Notes: generated from the letters alone by a model not told the origin. Counted from the first letter of the stretch, positions 15,443 to 25,877 are shown. The stretch is DNA of 41,713 nt from Lachnospiraceae bacterium (GCA_017469935.1 JAFUFL010000068.1:1-41713), one strand, 5' to 3'. Made by a program: numbers and translations.

Positions 15443-17773
15443 TTACTGTGCTCCATCAATCGCAGCGGTTGCAATATAAAACACTTTGAAAATCGTCTTG
15501 ATCTTTGCTGTGCTTGAACCGGTATTTCGACCATTGTATGCCAAAACATTGCCATTCAAGGTGCATGCGTATAGGTAGCAATAGTTCGCGTTCTGGCCTC
15601 CACTTGTGGCATTCATGATTTGATGGGTTGCAACTGCGATGGGCGTATAGCCCGCAACAGCGATAGAAGGTGTCCGTGTTCCGATATTCCCTCCAGCAGA
15701 TACTGTGAGATTGTCCTCTGAGAATTCTTTGACCAGGAACATTGCTCGCTGGTCTCCGGGAGATCCACTTACAAGTTTTCCTGCAACAAAACAGTTCCCT
15801 GTCTCCCCAACAGTAAAAGCATTGTGCCTGCTGTCGTCCCCATTGCCGTTTCCAACACTGAACAGGACCCCGTTATAAAAATTATATCTGCCAAAAGCTG
15901 CCGATCCGCGCATGGTTGCTTTTACATTTTGCCCATGCGCGAACGAGTATTGAGCATTTGCCGCTGATTCGTTTCCGCCGGCATGAGAATCTTCGCCGTT
16001 TGCATCGCATCCGCTTCCTTCGGCATGGGAATGTGCCCCGTTCGCTTCGTTCTGAAATCCTTCGGCATGGGATGCGAATCCATTTGCTTTTGTCAGATTA
16101 CCTTCCGCCGTAGCGTATATTCCCTGTGCTTTATTGTGATTTCCGAACGTTGAGGAGCCAATTCCCACCGTTCCGGTATCTCTTGTCCCGAACGTGAAAT
16201 ATGGCGAACTCTCGCTTGTTTCGTAGGTGATTACGATTTTTGCTCCGTCTGCCGGCGCAGTAGCAAGTTCGACTAGGTATGTACCTATGAGCGTTGCGCT
16301 TACCGTTGTTCCATCCACCTTGACAGATGTCAGACTTGTGGCGTTCAGCACATTAAAAGCCTTTGTGGATCCGTTGCCGATATACGTGTTCTGCGCTGTG
16401 CTTCCGCTGTTCCCTGTCTCAAAGTAGACGCCGGTTGTGTCTCCATAACCGGATATCTTCCCGTCCTGAATCATAAAGTGGGCGGAATCTTCGCGCCCGA
16501 TCCTCACCTTTGTGATGCCGTTCTCGACCCACGCTTTGAAAAGGGAAACTCCGGATTTCAGCATTTCCAGAGCATCTCGGATTCTCCATCCTGTCGGTGT
16601 ATTAGTATCGTTAGGTCCTTCTCCTTCCGGATGAACGAAGATACCATCTGTCTGATCTGTAACATATTTGGTTGCCACTTTTGACGCCTCCTTTGCTCTT
16701 ATTACTGCTGCTGTATCAGCAGGCTGAAATGCACCGTCCAGATATGCATACAGTCTGTTTGAAGTCGCAAAGTATCCAGCAATAGCACTCGACATCACAC
16801 CTAGCGGGATATAATACATACCATCTTCTTCTGCCGGAACGACTGTCGTCAGCCAGTTGCTCGCTGCAATGGTGAAGGTATTCCCTTCCACTGTTCCCTT
16901 CAGCCACAGGATTTTTGCGGCTGTCCCGCTCTCGATCGTTCCGGTCGTTGAAAAGTTCACATCCGGATACGCCTCATAGGAGGTTTTTGCTGTGGCGCCC
17001 GCGCTGATCGCTCCAGAGGCGTACAGGATTGGGTAAGCCAGGTCGAATACAAGAGATGCCGCTAAATTCTTATACCCAGCAGCTGTCCCAGCGATCAGGT
17101 GTGCTTTTGTCACCGCTGCTGCGGCCTTGATCGCGCTGTTGTGGAGCCTACGGTCATAATAGTTTGTGTTCGTGTTCGGTATAGAGGATGCCCTCCACGA
17201 CGTTCCGTCATAGGTCATGTTGATGACTGATCCTGCGCCGAAGTGTGTTGTTACGCGGGTTGTATTTAAGTATATAGGCACAGCCTCTGTAGTACCCCCA
17301 CCCGCCAGAGTTAATGTAAGCGTGGCTTCTCCGTCTCCTGCGTATGGCAGCTTATAGGCGATAGTCTTCCCAGCAGTCAGGCTGACATCTCTTGTGACGC
17401 CTGTCCACGCCCCCGTTTTCGCCGTCTGCGTCCCTATAACATATTCGACTGCATCAGCAAGAGCTGCATCAGCGGTGTTCTTAGCCTGCACGCTCTTGTT
17501 GTATGCTGTTTTAGCCGCTTCATAAGAGCTGGACAATGAAACATCTGAATATTCGAAGGTACCGTTGGAATAAGTCGTTTTTTCTACCACGTAAAGGCTG
17601 TTGGTAGATCCCTCAGTATACGATGGCTCAGACGTTGACCATCCGGATGGCACCTCTGTTGTAGGCTTGGCCGGGGCACTTGCCGTGGATGCCTGCAGCT
17701 TGTAATACCAGGTAACAGATTCAATATCTATTGTCTGCGCAAGTGTAATTGTCGCGCGTGCTAATACTGCCAT
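15443..17773 (-). CDS. Tail fibre/spike with YadA-head-like repeats
   Basis: The 776-residue protein has a long beta-rich N-terminal part with WYYKLQASTASAPAKP. Around residues 545-650 there is a run of about seven repeats of the form N-x-A-x-x-x-x-S-H-A-E-G (SHAEGFQNEANGAHSHAEG and relatives). These resemble the trimeric head repeats of YadA/Hia adhesins, also seen in phage fibres. It is probably a trimeric receptor-binding spike; the C-terminal about 110 residues would be the tip. The repeats are well preserved, so the gene appears intact. Confidence 0.8.
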   Translation of the reverse strand: MAVLARATITLAQTIDIESVTWYYKLQASTASAPAKPTTEVPSGWSTSEPSYTEGSTNSLYVVEKTTYSNGTFEYSDVSLSSSYEAAKTAYNKSVQAKNTADAALADAVEYVIGTQTAKTGAWTGVTRDVSLTAGKTIAYKLPYAGDGEATLTLTLAGGGTTEAVPIYLNTTRVTTHFGAGSVINMTYDGTSWRASSIPNTNTNYYDRRLHNSAIKAAAAVTKAHLIAGTAAGYKNLAASLVFDLAYPILYASGAISAGATAKTSYEAYPDVNFSTTGTIESGTAAKILWLKGTVEGNTFTIAASNWLTTVVPAEEDGMYYIPLGVMSSAIAGYFATSNRLYAYLDGAFQPADTAAVIRAKEASKVATKYVTDQTDGIFVHPEGEGPNDTNTPTGWRIRDALEMLKSGVSLFKAWVENGITKVRIGREDSAHFMIQDGKISGYGDTTGVYFETGNSGSTAQNTYIGNGSTKAFNVLNATSLTSVKVDGTTVSATLIGTYLVELATAPADGAKIVITYETSESSPYFTFGTRDTGTVGIGSSTFGNHNKAQGIYATAEGNLTKANGFASHAEGFQNEANGAHSHAEGSGCDANGEDSHAGGNESAANAQYSFAHGQNVKATMRGSAAFGRYNFYNGVLFSVGNGNGDDSRHNAFTVGETGNCFVAGKLVSGSPGDQRAMFLVKEFSEDNLTVSAGGNIGTRTPSIAVAGYTPIAVATHQIMNATSGGQNANYCYLYACTLNGNVLAYNGRNTGSSTAKIKTIFKVFYIATAAIDGAQ

Positions 17774-17784
17774 CAGTACCTCCT

Positions 17785-18756
17785 TTATCCCTCGAGTCGT
17801 GCTTCATAATCCGCTTTATTTGTCACGGATCCGGCAGTGATCGAAAGCGTCGCGCCGGTAGCAACTGCTGTTGTGCCTCCGTCTTTGTACCACTTAATTG
17901 TCCCGAGTTCTGCAATCTGAGACGCTGTAAGTTCTACACCAGCCCGGTATACATGAGCTGTCAGCATCGTTTCAATGGCACTGTTTTTAAAGATCACACC
18001 ATTGGAGCTCGTGACAACCATGTTAATAGCATCATCCCCTACATATTTGCTCCAGGTATAAGCAGTCTTAGCAGTGGGCGCAGAGTTGGTTGTTGTGACA
18101 GCAATGCCAACATACTTTGTATCAGCTGTAGGCTCTGACACAAAATCGGTACCATCTTCATTTGCACTGTATCTCACAAATGTGTAGGAAGAGCTCCCGG
18201 GATCTCCAACATACTTACTCCAGGTAAATGCCGTATATGCCGGTACGGAAGAAGAGGTTCCGACATAAATGCCGATATATTTTGTCGTAGCGGTAGGCGC
18301 GGTCGTCATTCCGCTGCCATTAGCGTTTTCACTGTAGCGGACATACGTATACATGCTTGATCCCGCCGCACCGGTTCTTGCAGCACTGATGGAAAACTTC
18401 TTATGCAAGGTGATTCCGTTTTCGAGCACAACAGGGATGTCAACTTCACCGACATTATTCGCCAGCGCCTTTCCTTTCGCAATTGAAATGGAGATACCGG
18501 GGTTGATCACGCTGTAAGGACTGCTGGTTGATACAGTTACGGTCAGGTTATCCGATTTAACAATATCGGCAGCCGTGATCGATGGCGTCACGGCCTCTGT
18601 GCCTCTGAGCGCTACTACCTGTGTGGTAAATGTCGTAGCATTAAGCGCTTTGCCATCCTTATCCGCTGCAAAGCTCGCAGACTCACTTGTTAACGTCACG
18701 GAATAAGCATCCGTAAGGTCTACTATCGTTATCTGGTCTGAAGATTTTACTGCCAT
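17785..18756 (-). CDS. Tail protein with two tandem YVRYS...WSKYVGD modules
   Basis: The 323-residue protein has an N-terminal beta domain, then two repeats of about 50 residues (YTYVRYSENANGSGM...FTWSKYVGD and YTFVRYSANEDGTDF...YTWSKYVGD). A final segment contains VTSSNGVIFKNSAIETMLT and IKWYKDGG. The same final module closes the tail protein encoded just upstream, so the two genes share a duplicated C-terminus. It is probably an adaptor or fibre stalk at the tail tip. No enzyme motif is seen. Confidence 0.75.
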   Translation of the reverse strand: MAVKSSDQITIVDLTDAYSVTLTSESASFAADKDGKALNATTFTTQVVALRGTEAVTPSITAADIVKSDNLTVTVSTSSPYSVINPGISISIAKGKALANNVGEVDIPVVLENGITLHKKFSISAARTGAAGSSMYTYVRYSENANGSGMTTAPTATTKYIGIYVGTSSSVPAYTAFTWSKYVGDPGSSSYTFVRYSANEDGTDFVSEPTADTKYVGIAVTTTNSAPTAKTAYTWSKYVGDDAINMVVTSSNGVIFKNSAIETMLTAHVYRAGVELTASQIAELGTIKWYKDGGTTAVATGATLSITAGSVTNKADYEARLEG

Positions 18757-18768
18757 TTAAGCCTCCCT

Positions 18769-20391
18769 TTATACTTCAAGTTCACATTTAAACACGATTT
18801 TTTCATCGACATCGTCTGGCGTAATATCAAGCCTGAATCCACCATTCGTGATATGCGAGTCAGTTACAAGCATAACCTTCCAGTCATCATCATCACTTTT
18901 ACGCCAATACCATTGAAGGAATGCTCCTGATCCATATTCAGCTTTCATTGCTGAAACATCACTTATTATTAGTGCACCTTTTGTAATCGTTACTGTAAGG
19001 ACAGTAGCAAAAACATTATTTTTAAAAAGGACGCCTCTGCTTGAGTCTATCCTCAATACAGTTGCGTCCTCTCCCTGAACTTTTGACCAGGAATATATGG
19101 TTGGATCTGTGAGGTCCGGCGTCTCTTCGAGCCGGTTTCCAGATGTTCCCATATACTTCTTTCCGTCTGGGCTAAGAGATATTCCCGTCCCTTCCTCATC
19201 GTCAGCATAGACGATCCATGTATAAAGTGTTCTGTTTCTGGCCAGCTCAGCGAAATCTTTTGCAAGAGCACTGACTGTATCAGAAATCCCGCTTGGTTTT
19301 ATCAGATAATCGCCGAATGTCGCCTCGCATGTTCCGTTGGCAACACTGCGAACAAGTTTTAAGAGCCGTGCCTCAAGAAAAAGATCCCCCTCCGAGTCCA
19401 CGATCCGGCAGGTGTCTCCTATTTTCAGCTGATCCGGAAGGACCTTGACGTCGACTTCATAGTTGACTTCAGGCTTTGATATCTTCCGCAACTGCGTCAC
19501 AGCCCTGGCGCAAAGTGTAGACTGCACCGTGGTATCGTAACTCCATTGTTTTACGATATGCCCCTCACCAGTGCCTTTCTCATCGGGTGACAGGTACCGG
19601 CTCCAAAGAGCAAGTGCAGATCTGCTCTTAAGGAGTTTTCCGCTTACATATATGTCGCCATCGTCATATTGGTAACCGCTCAGTGTCACAGGAGTGTTTT
19701 TTCCTTGTGGAGTCCCGCCCGTCACTGACAAGGCTGTGGCAATATTGGCCACGGATTTTTTGATCCGGATCCCGGATATATGCTCTCCGATTCTGAGCGT
19801 CACCCCGATATCTTTGCCGCGTTTTTTCCAAAAATTGATATATTTATGCGTTATACGTAGTTTGTCTATCTCGAATGAGAACGATAATTCCGCATCAAAC
19901 TGTGTGGCCAAGCTCAGCAGCCTTTCGGTGGCAGTTGCTTCTCCCTCCCATTTAAGCTTTCTGGATAAACCCGAGATCTCATTGTGGCCAATCTCAAAAC
20001 CACTGTCCTGTGCAAAAATGCTCACATACTGAGCCACCGGCATCGCCGTAGCAGCCTCGTACGGTCCAAGAACCTCATTGAGCAGATCCAATCCTGCGTC
20101 TTCCGAATAAACATTGGCAATGCCGGCGTCTGTGTCGTTTTCAGAATCGATGATCGTATAGAATTCAAAATCCTGACCATCCCTGCGCAGCACATAATTG
20201 CCGGGAGCTGTAAGACGCTCCGCTTTCGCCCTTCCCTCCTTCCCGGAATATCCCATATCGAATTCAAGCGTTACAGATCCGTTATCCACCTCTTCGGTTT
20301 TTTTATCATTGCTGATAATAAGTCCACGCGGTAGATTGGTTGATGCCTTGCCTATGATATTCATTTTTCGATCAGCAAAATAGAGTATCAC
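18769..20391 (-). CDS. Tail-associated (Tal/prophage endopeptidase-type) tail protein
   Basis: With the GTG at 20391 as start (GGGAGG 8 bases upstream, GTGA overlap with the Dit stop) the protein has 540 residues. The N-terminal about 370 residues fit the phage tail endopeptidase/Tal family by position and by features such as YVLRRDGQDFEFYTIID and KIGDTCRIVDSEGDLFLEARL. The C-terminal about 160 residues repeat the module of the next gene (YTWIVYADDEEGTG, YSWSKVQGED, SSRGVLFKNNVFATVLT). It should form the tail tip below Dit and help the tail through the cell wall. Confidence 0.82.
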   Translation of the reverse strand: MILYFADRKMNIIGKASTNLPRGLIISNDKKTEEVDNGSVTLEFDMGYSGKEGRAKAERLTAPGNYVLRRDGQDFEFYTIIDSENDTDAGIANVYSEDAGLDLLNEVLGPYEAATAMPVAQYVSIFAQDSGFEIGHNEISGLSRKLKWEGEATATERLLSLATQFDAELSFSFEIDKLRITHKYINFWKKRGKDIGVTLRIGEHISGIRIKKSVANIATALSVTGGTPQGKNTPVTLSGYQYDDGDIYVSGKLLKSRSALALWSRYLSPDEKGTGEGHIVKQWSYDTTVQSTLCARAVTQLRKISKPEVNYEVDVKVLPDQLKIGDTCRIVDSEGDLFLEARLLKLVRSVANGTCEATFGDYLIKPSGISDTVSALAKDFAELARNRTLYTWIVYADDEEGTGISLSPDGKKYMGTSGNRLEETPDLTDPTIYSWSKVQGEDATVLRIDSSRGVLFKNNVFATVLTVTITKGALIISDVSAMKAEYGSGAFLQWYWRKSDDDDWKVMLVTDSHITNGGFRLDITPDDVDEKIVFKCELEV

Positions 20392-22055
20392 AGATACACC
20401 TCCCGATATTTCATTCCAACAACAGGAGGCGAAGTGCACCAGTCACTGCACGACCATCCCAGCTGATTTTCTCCGGGGAGAAGCACAAACTCTTCCCATT
20501 GGTTGCCTATAGCTCCAAGGCCGGGTGCCGGGTCTCCATTAAGAAGGACATCGCCGCTTCCCGTATCAACTTCCAGCAGATCACTTGCGGTGAACTTGTT
20601 CGGGTTGTCCCGATACGTTTCGCAGAACATCTTACATAGCTTCCAGGAATATATGCCTGAATAGGCCATTGTTGGCTGTGTTCCGTACGATTTGAAGTGG
20701 AACGTGATCCGCCGAAGCGAATTCATTGTCCTGGTGTATGTTCTCGTGATTCCACCCGCACTGATCGTTACCTTTGTGCCGTTCTTTGTGATCTTAACAA
20801 TCTTGTTTGCCCTTACAGCCGGTATAAGAACTTTCTTTCCTCCGATGGTCTTGTAATGCGCATCCATGTTGTTGCCAAAGTACTGATTATGAGCGCCGAT
20901 ATAAACCGAGAACTTATCTACGACTGTGTTGTTCAGGATGAATATAATCTCACCGTTTTCTCCCGCCTTTGTCTTCCTAACTCTGACGCCGGCAATCTTA
21001 TATCCATTTGCATCAGAAAGATAACATGATATCTCTCCCACTGCCTTTCGGCCTTCTGTTGAGTTGAAATGTGCAAACTTCATCGCATACTGAAATTCCC
21101 AGTTATCAGCCCCTGCGTTGCCGCTTTTGTCTGCAGGTACGGCTGCCGAAATACAGGGGCCGTGCCAGCCAGAACCGGAGCCGTATGAAGTCGCACCGAC
21201 ATAATAGCTGGATGTTGCTGCAAGCGCTGTCGGTATCATTCCGACTGTGCCGGTTTTTGCTGTGCCATCTGTAACTGCTCCGGACGCGGTGTTCACGGGC
21301 CACTTGGATTTCATAACGGCTGTCCATGCTGTCTTTGTGCCAGGGCTTGCCGCCAAAAGAGTCTGTGTTGCCGGAAAAGTTTCTGCATCTGCTTCATCGG
21401 GATCGCCAAACTGAAGGATGTGCTCATCACTGTCAAAAAATGCGATGTAGCCGCAGTCCCCGTTTCCAGTGATCGTGCTCTCTTCACCTTCGTCAGTAAC
21501 ATCTCCTTCTTTCAGAAACTGAGCACTCAGTGTGGGATGAGACGGAAATGTTCCATGATAATCACAGAACAGGGTCCCGTCTTCGAGTACCTGCGCCTCG
21601 TGCTCTTCCACACTGTATTTAAAAGGATCAGGACAGACAAACTGGATGGATGACACAACCGCATTCCTGCCCGGCTCAACATCCTCAAGCGTCCCTGGAA
21701 TACCGACAAAATACTTATCAGGTTCATCGGCGAATACCATGACTCCTTCTTCGATATCAAGAATACCGGCCAGCTTGTTATATGCAGCTCTGAACGATTC
21801 CGCATCATCGCATATGAGCTGGTACCGTACAGTGATTATCCTTTCCGGATAGCGTCTCGACCGGAAGAGTGAACCGGCTCTTAATCCGATATTGTCCGTA
21901 GCCACAACCCCGGACAGGGCCTCCCGGCCCTGTACCGTGAGTGTTCGGTATCCTTCGATCAGATCCTCCAGGTACTCTCCATTCAGCTGGAGAGCCTCTG
22001 CAGGAAGCGTTTTCCCGGTATACTGCTCTGTGGTATCGATAAATCCGTACATCAT
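20388..22055 (-). CDS. Distal tail protein (Dit) with large C-terminal extension
   Basis: Residues 1-160 match the siphovirus Dit/tail-component family (LAGILDIEEGVMVFADEPDKYF, IPGTLEDVEPG, FVCPDPFKY). The protein has 555 residues, about twice a basic Dit. The added part (about 190-500) is beta-rich, with WHGPCISAAVPADKSG and WEFQYAMKF, like the carbohydrate-binding insertions of 'evolved Dit' proteins. Dit forms the hub joining tube and tip. It overlaps the tape measure stop by 4 bases. Confidence 0.85.
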   Translation of the reverse strand: MMYGFIDTTEQYTGKTLPAEALQLNGEYLEDLIEGYRTLTVQGREALSGVVATDNIGLRAGSLFRSRRYPERIITVRYQLICDDAESFRAAYNKLAGILDIEEGVMVFADEPDKYFVGIPGTLEDVEPGRNAVVSSIQFVCPDPFKYSVEEHEAQVLEDGTLFCDYHGTFPSHPTLSAQFLKEGDVTDEGEESTITGNGDCGYIAFFDSDEHILQFGDPDEADAETFPATQTLLAASPGTKTAWTAVMKSKWPVNTASGAVTDGTAKTGTVGMIPTALAATSSYYVGATSYGSGSGWHGPCISAAVPADKSGNAGADNWEFQYAMKFAHFNSTEGRKAVGEISCYLSDANGYKIAGVRVRKTKAGENGEIIFILNNTVVDKFSVYIGAHNQYFGNNMDAHYKTIGGKKVLIPAVRANKIVKITKNGTKVTISAGGITRTYTRTMNSLRRITFHFKSYGTQPTMAYSGIYSWKLCKMFCETYRDNPNKFTASDLLEVDTGSGDVLLNGDPAPGLGAIGNQWEEFVLLPGENQLGWSCSDWCTSPPVVGMKYREVYL

Positions 22056-25000
22056 GTCCTGCCACGCTTTCTCGCCTCGCGAGCGTTCTTCTTCTCAATT
22101 GTATCTCCAACATAATCAGCAACGCCTTCGCCGACCTTACGTCCATCCATCACAGACTCGACCACAATAGTATAGTGAGCTTCACTCTTATACTCATAGT
22201 CGTCGTTCAGGTTAAGACTGTTGGACCTCCGGCTCATTACAGCTTCAGGGGATGCGTAATTAATCAGTTCCGTCATGGCATTTCTGGCCGCCTGCACCTT
22301 TCTGTCAATGCTGTCGATCATACTCTGTCCGAGACGGTTTGCCGCATCGATGACGTTCTTCCTTTCGTGATCCATTCCAATCGGAAAGCCCTGGCCAAAG
22401 AAGCGGCCGTACTTCTTAGTAATCTTAGAAGGAGAGCCGATCTGTGCCCTTGCATGGATTGCCTTGTCAGCTGCCGCAGCAAGAGACTCCGCTGCCGCCC
22501 ATGCCGCGCCGACCTTGCTCCACATACCATCAGCAAGGCCCTGACCGATGTTGGCGCCATGACTGTACGCTGCACCATAACCGCCGCTCATGCCGTTAAG
22601 ACCTGCATTTTTCACTGCGGCACCGGCACTGCGCGCTGCTCCGGAAGCCCCGCGCACGCCCTGTGTGTAACCATTTCCTGTAGATCTTCCTGCCACAGTA
22701 GCCGGGCTTACACCGGACTTGAGAGTATTCACCACAGAGGTCGTAGTAGATTTTACGGCAGCAACTACCTGCGTTCCGGACTGCTGCATGGAACTTGCGA
22801 CCTGGCTGCCGGCATTGCTCGTGATGACAGGAAGCTGTGACAACCCTGAATCAAACTCCGTGCTGATGCTGTTAGACAGGTCGGCTCCAATGCCGCTCAT
22901 ATCCACACCCGCGAAGGATTCTGAGAAGGCCGAGACGCCGTCCGTGGCCATAGTTGACATGATATTGGAGACCTCTGCCGCCCCGGATCCGAGACCCGCA
23001 GTAAGGTTTGTGGTAGCTTCAGTGCCCACCTGGTTCGCAGCGCTTGAGACCAGTCCGCTGTTGCTTATATAAGCCTGCGCGGTGCTCTCTGCGGCCCTTG
23101 CTGCCTGCTGAGCGCCGCCGTCCTGTGCTGATGTGTCGTTGCTGAAAAGTCCGGTTATAAGGCTTCCCAGCCCGCCAAAACCGTTCTTAATTCCATTTCC
23201 GATCGCATCAATGATGTCTCCGCCCACCTTAATCCAGTCCGTATTAAGGATCGTATCGACCAGTGATTTAACAAGCTCTATCGCTCCCTGGATGATCATC
23301 GGCACTGCCTGAATCAGTCCCATTACCAAAGCCCCGATGACCTGTATTCCCGTCTGGATGATCATGGGCAGGTTTTGGATGAAAGACTGTGCAAGATATG
23401 TGATCAGCTGAATTCCGGAGCTGATCAATACAGGTATCATGTTGACAATACCTGTCACAAGCGACTGGACGATCTGGACTGCAGATGCCAGTATTTGCGG
23501 CAGATTACTAATAAGGCCCTGAGCAAACGACATAATAGCCTGCATGGCATACTGCGCCAGAACCGGCAGGTTCTGCCCAATTCCCTGCGCAAGGGATTCG
23601 AGCAGCTGCATCCCCGATGTGATCAGCTGAGGCAGAGCCGAGACGATGGACAGCACAAAAGTACCGATCAGCTCAGTAGCCTTGCCGATCAGCCCAGGTG
23701 CCGCACTGGCGACTCCTGCTACCAGAGTAGTCACGATACTGACTCCCCCGGCTATTACCGCCGGAATATTGGCTGTTATCGTGTCCAGCAGTCCAGAGAT
23801 CAGCTGTGCACCTGATGCGATCAGGGCCGGGATCCGTGACGTGATTCCTGCCACAAGGTTCGTGATGAACTGTGGCCCTTTTTCCTGCGCCATCTGCAGA
23901 ATACCGTCTATCTGATCACCGAACTTTGAATACAGAAGGCCAAGCCCCGCGAGAACAACACCGATAACCGCTGCCGGCATAAGCGCCTTAAGTGCCAGTC
24001 CCATCATCGACTGAAGGCCTGAGGCCAGCTTGCCGCCAACGTTCATGACGGCTCCGCCTACCTTTCCGAGAACTCCGGTTATCCCTCCCAGTACTGTTTT
24101 AAATGGCTTTGCGATAGACTTTGCACGCTTGGATATCTTCGATGCAGCATCTCCCATCTTAGAGGTAATACCTGCAAACCCAAAGCCGACATCAGATACA
24201 ATAGCGCTGGCCTTGGAGGACAGATTTCCCCCGAAAGAATCAAAGGCCTCCCACACCTTTAAGCCCGCACCGGAAAGCTTTGGCGATATCGCTTCCATTG
24301 ATTCCGCGATATCACCTCCGAAGTTACTGATAAAAGATCCAAATCCGGTAAAGGACGTTCTTACACCTATAAGGCTCTTCTTCACAGCTGTAGCAGGGTT
24401 GAAGCCTGCCAGCTTCCTGGACGCTTCCTGGACGCCTCTTCCCACTGCACCGGGAAGGCTTCCCATCTTATTCATAAAGAGCCCGATGCCTTTCGTGCCG
24501 GCTTCCCATGCCCCACTGTTCAAAAGTCCATTGGTGAGGCTCACGCCGGCAAGTGCACCCGCGGCAGCTGCAGCCACCTTTAGTCCTTCAGGAAGCTTGT
24601 CAACATAGCCGCTCACCTTCTCGATCACACCTGTAATGCCGTTATCTTTGAACGCATCGGCAATCGACTGGATTTCCGATGCAATAGCTTCACCGTCAAT
24701 TGCGTCAAGCTTATCGATGATTTTTTCAACTGCATCAATCCCAATACCCTGAAAGACTTCAAAGGCGGGCATGACTTTGTTAGTGACTGTTTCAGAAAGA
24801 CCGTCCATCGCTTGTCCAACTGTCTTGTATCTAGTCGCCATTTTTGCGAATTCGGATTCTTCGCTAGCGCCAACTGTTTTGATCGCCTCAAAGAAATCCT
24901 TCGTTGCGACTTTACCATCCTGAACTGCCTGTACCAGTTCTGAAGCAGTCATCCCCATCTCATCAGCTACCGCAGCAATACCGGCAGGGGTCTGCTCCAG

Positions 25001-25525
25001 CATGAGTTTAAAATCCTGCCAGGCTACGGTGGGTTTTGCTGCCATCTGGACGCCCTGCTGTGAGAGTGTCTTCATGGCCTGTGCGGGATTTTCGGCCGCT
25101 GCGGCGATACCGCCGAAACCCTTCACCAGTTTTTCTGCTGATTCAATACCGACAGCATCCAACTGAGAAAAGGTGGTAGCCATATCGGACGCACTATAAA
25201 TCGTCTTAGTGGCAAAACTCTGCAGTTCTTTTTTTATTCCGCTGATATCCCGGTTAACGTTTTTAATTCCAGAGGTAATGTTAAAATTGTCTTCAAAGGT
25301 CTTCCATGCCGCAGAGGTGCCTTCCAGCTCCCCGGTAAATCCAGAGGCTGCAGAGGTTACCATGGAAAACGCTTTCATTCCCACGCCCGCCAGCACACCA
25401 AATCCAAGCCCGCCTGTCAGCTTTTTGGCCAAACTGTCAGCCGCCCCCTGCGCGGATCCGAATACAGAGCTGAAATTTTTGTCCCGCGCACTGAGTATCG
25501 CGGTCACGCTATAGCTTTCAGCCAT
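22052..25525 (-). CDS. Tail tape measure protein
   Basis: The 1157-residue protein sets tail length; at about 1.5 angstrom per residue this predicts a tail near 170 nm. The N-terminal half carries the tape-measure domain (TMTASELVQAVQDGKVATKDFFEA). Residues about 560-790 contain some eight hydrophobic repeats of 32-36 residues of the form IPxLIxxGxxLIxxLxxG, and the C-terminal part is rich in alanine and glycine with a final coiled segment. It overlaps the chaperone extension by 8 bases. It appears intact. Confidence 0.93.
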   Translation of the reverse strand: MAESYSVTAILSARDKNFSSVFGSAQGAADSLAKKLTGGLGFGVLAGVGMKAFSMVTSAASGFTGELEGTSAAWKTFEDNFNITSGIKNVNRDISGIKKELQSFATKTIYSASDMATTFSQLDAVGIESAEKLVKGFGGIAAAAENPAQAMKTLSQQGVQMAAKPTVAWQDFKLMLEQTPAGIAAVADEMGMTASELVQAVQDGKVATKDFFEAIKTVGASEESEFAKMATRYKTVGQAMDGLSETVTNKVMPAFEVFQGIGIDAVEKIIDKLDAIDGEAIASEIQSIADAFKDNGITGVIEKVSGYVDKLPEGLKVAAAAAGALAGVSLTNGLLNSGAWEAGTKGIGLFMNKMGSLPGAVGRGVQEASRKLAGFNPATAVKKSLIGVRTSFTGFGSFISNFGGDIAESMEAISPKLSGAGLKVWEAFDSFGGNLSSKASAIVSDVGFGFAGITSKMGDAASKISKRAKSIAKPFKTVLGGITGVLGKVGGAVMNVGGKLASGLQSMMGLALKALMPAAVIGVVLAGLGLLYSKFGDQIDGILQMAQEKGPQFITNLVAGITSRIPALIASGAQLISGLLDTITANIPAVIAGGVSIVTTLVAGVASAAPGLIGKATELIGTFVLSIVSALPQLITSGMQLLESLAQGIGQNLPVLAQYAMQAIMSFAQGLISNLPQILASAVQIVQSLVTGIVNMIPVLISSGIQLITYLAQSFIQNLPMIIQTGIQVIGALVMGLIQAVPMIIQGAIELVKSLVDTILNTDWIKVGGDIIDAIGNGIKNGFGGLGSLITGLFSNDTSAQDGGAQQAARAAESTAQAYISNSGLVSSAANQVGTEATTNLTAGLGSGAAEVSNIMSTMATDGVSAFSESFAGVDMSGIGADLSNSISTEFDSGLSQLPVITSNAGSQVASSMQQSGTQVVAAVKSTTTSVVNTLKSGVSPATVAGRSTGNGYTQGVRGASGAARSAGAAVKNAGLNGMSGGYGAAYSHGANIGQGLADGMWSKVGAAWAAAESLAAAADKAIHARAQIGSPSKITKKYGRFFGQGFPIGMDHERKNVIDAANRLGQSMIDSIDRKVQAARNAMTELINYASPEAVMSRRSNSLNLNDDYEYKSEAHYTIVVESVMDGRKVGEGVADYVGDTIEKKNAREARKRGRT

Positions 25526-25877
25526 TTTCTTCTTTCTCCTTCTTCTTTTTCTTCAACAGCGCAGAGACTGACTGGAGCACATCCCGGTGCTTCTCTCCGT
25601 TTTGTATCTTCTTGATGGCAGCCTCGTAGTCAAAGAAAGACTTAAACGTCTTGTAGACCGGCCGGCCCTTTTTCCCCTTCGTTGCCCTTGCCGCCACATT
25701 CAGATAGGCCTGCTCATGTGTCTTATATTCTTCATCAACACGTCTGAGGTTTGCCGCCTTCATCAGGAGTTCATATTCAGGAAGCTCCAAACGGTCAACC
25801 TGTGCCATCGAAGTAAAGCCGAGATAGCGGAATGCATTCAGGGCGATATCTTCGATCAGATCGTCCCAGCTTTTGCC
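25518..25877 (-). CDS. Tail assembly chaperone extension (gpT-like), read by -1 frameshift
   Basis: This frame overlaps the end of the shorter chaperone and continues for 117 codons to just inside the tape measure gene, with no ribosome site of its own. A GGCAAAA stretch at 25871-25877 lies five codons before the short product's stop. Slipping back one base on AAA gives ...ASAK-SWDDLIEDIA... and a fusion of about 252 residues. This is the usual gpG/gpGT arrangement just upstream of tape measure genes. The extension is basic at its end (KKKKKEKEENG). The slip site is weak on its P-site side. Confidence 0.75.
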   Translation of the reverse strand, partial: GKSWDDLIEDIALNAFRYLGFTSMAQVDRLELPEYELLMKAANLRRVDEEYKTHEQAYLNVAARATKGKKGRPVYKTFKSFFDYEAAIKKIQNGEKHRDVLQSVSALLKKKKKEKEENG

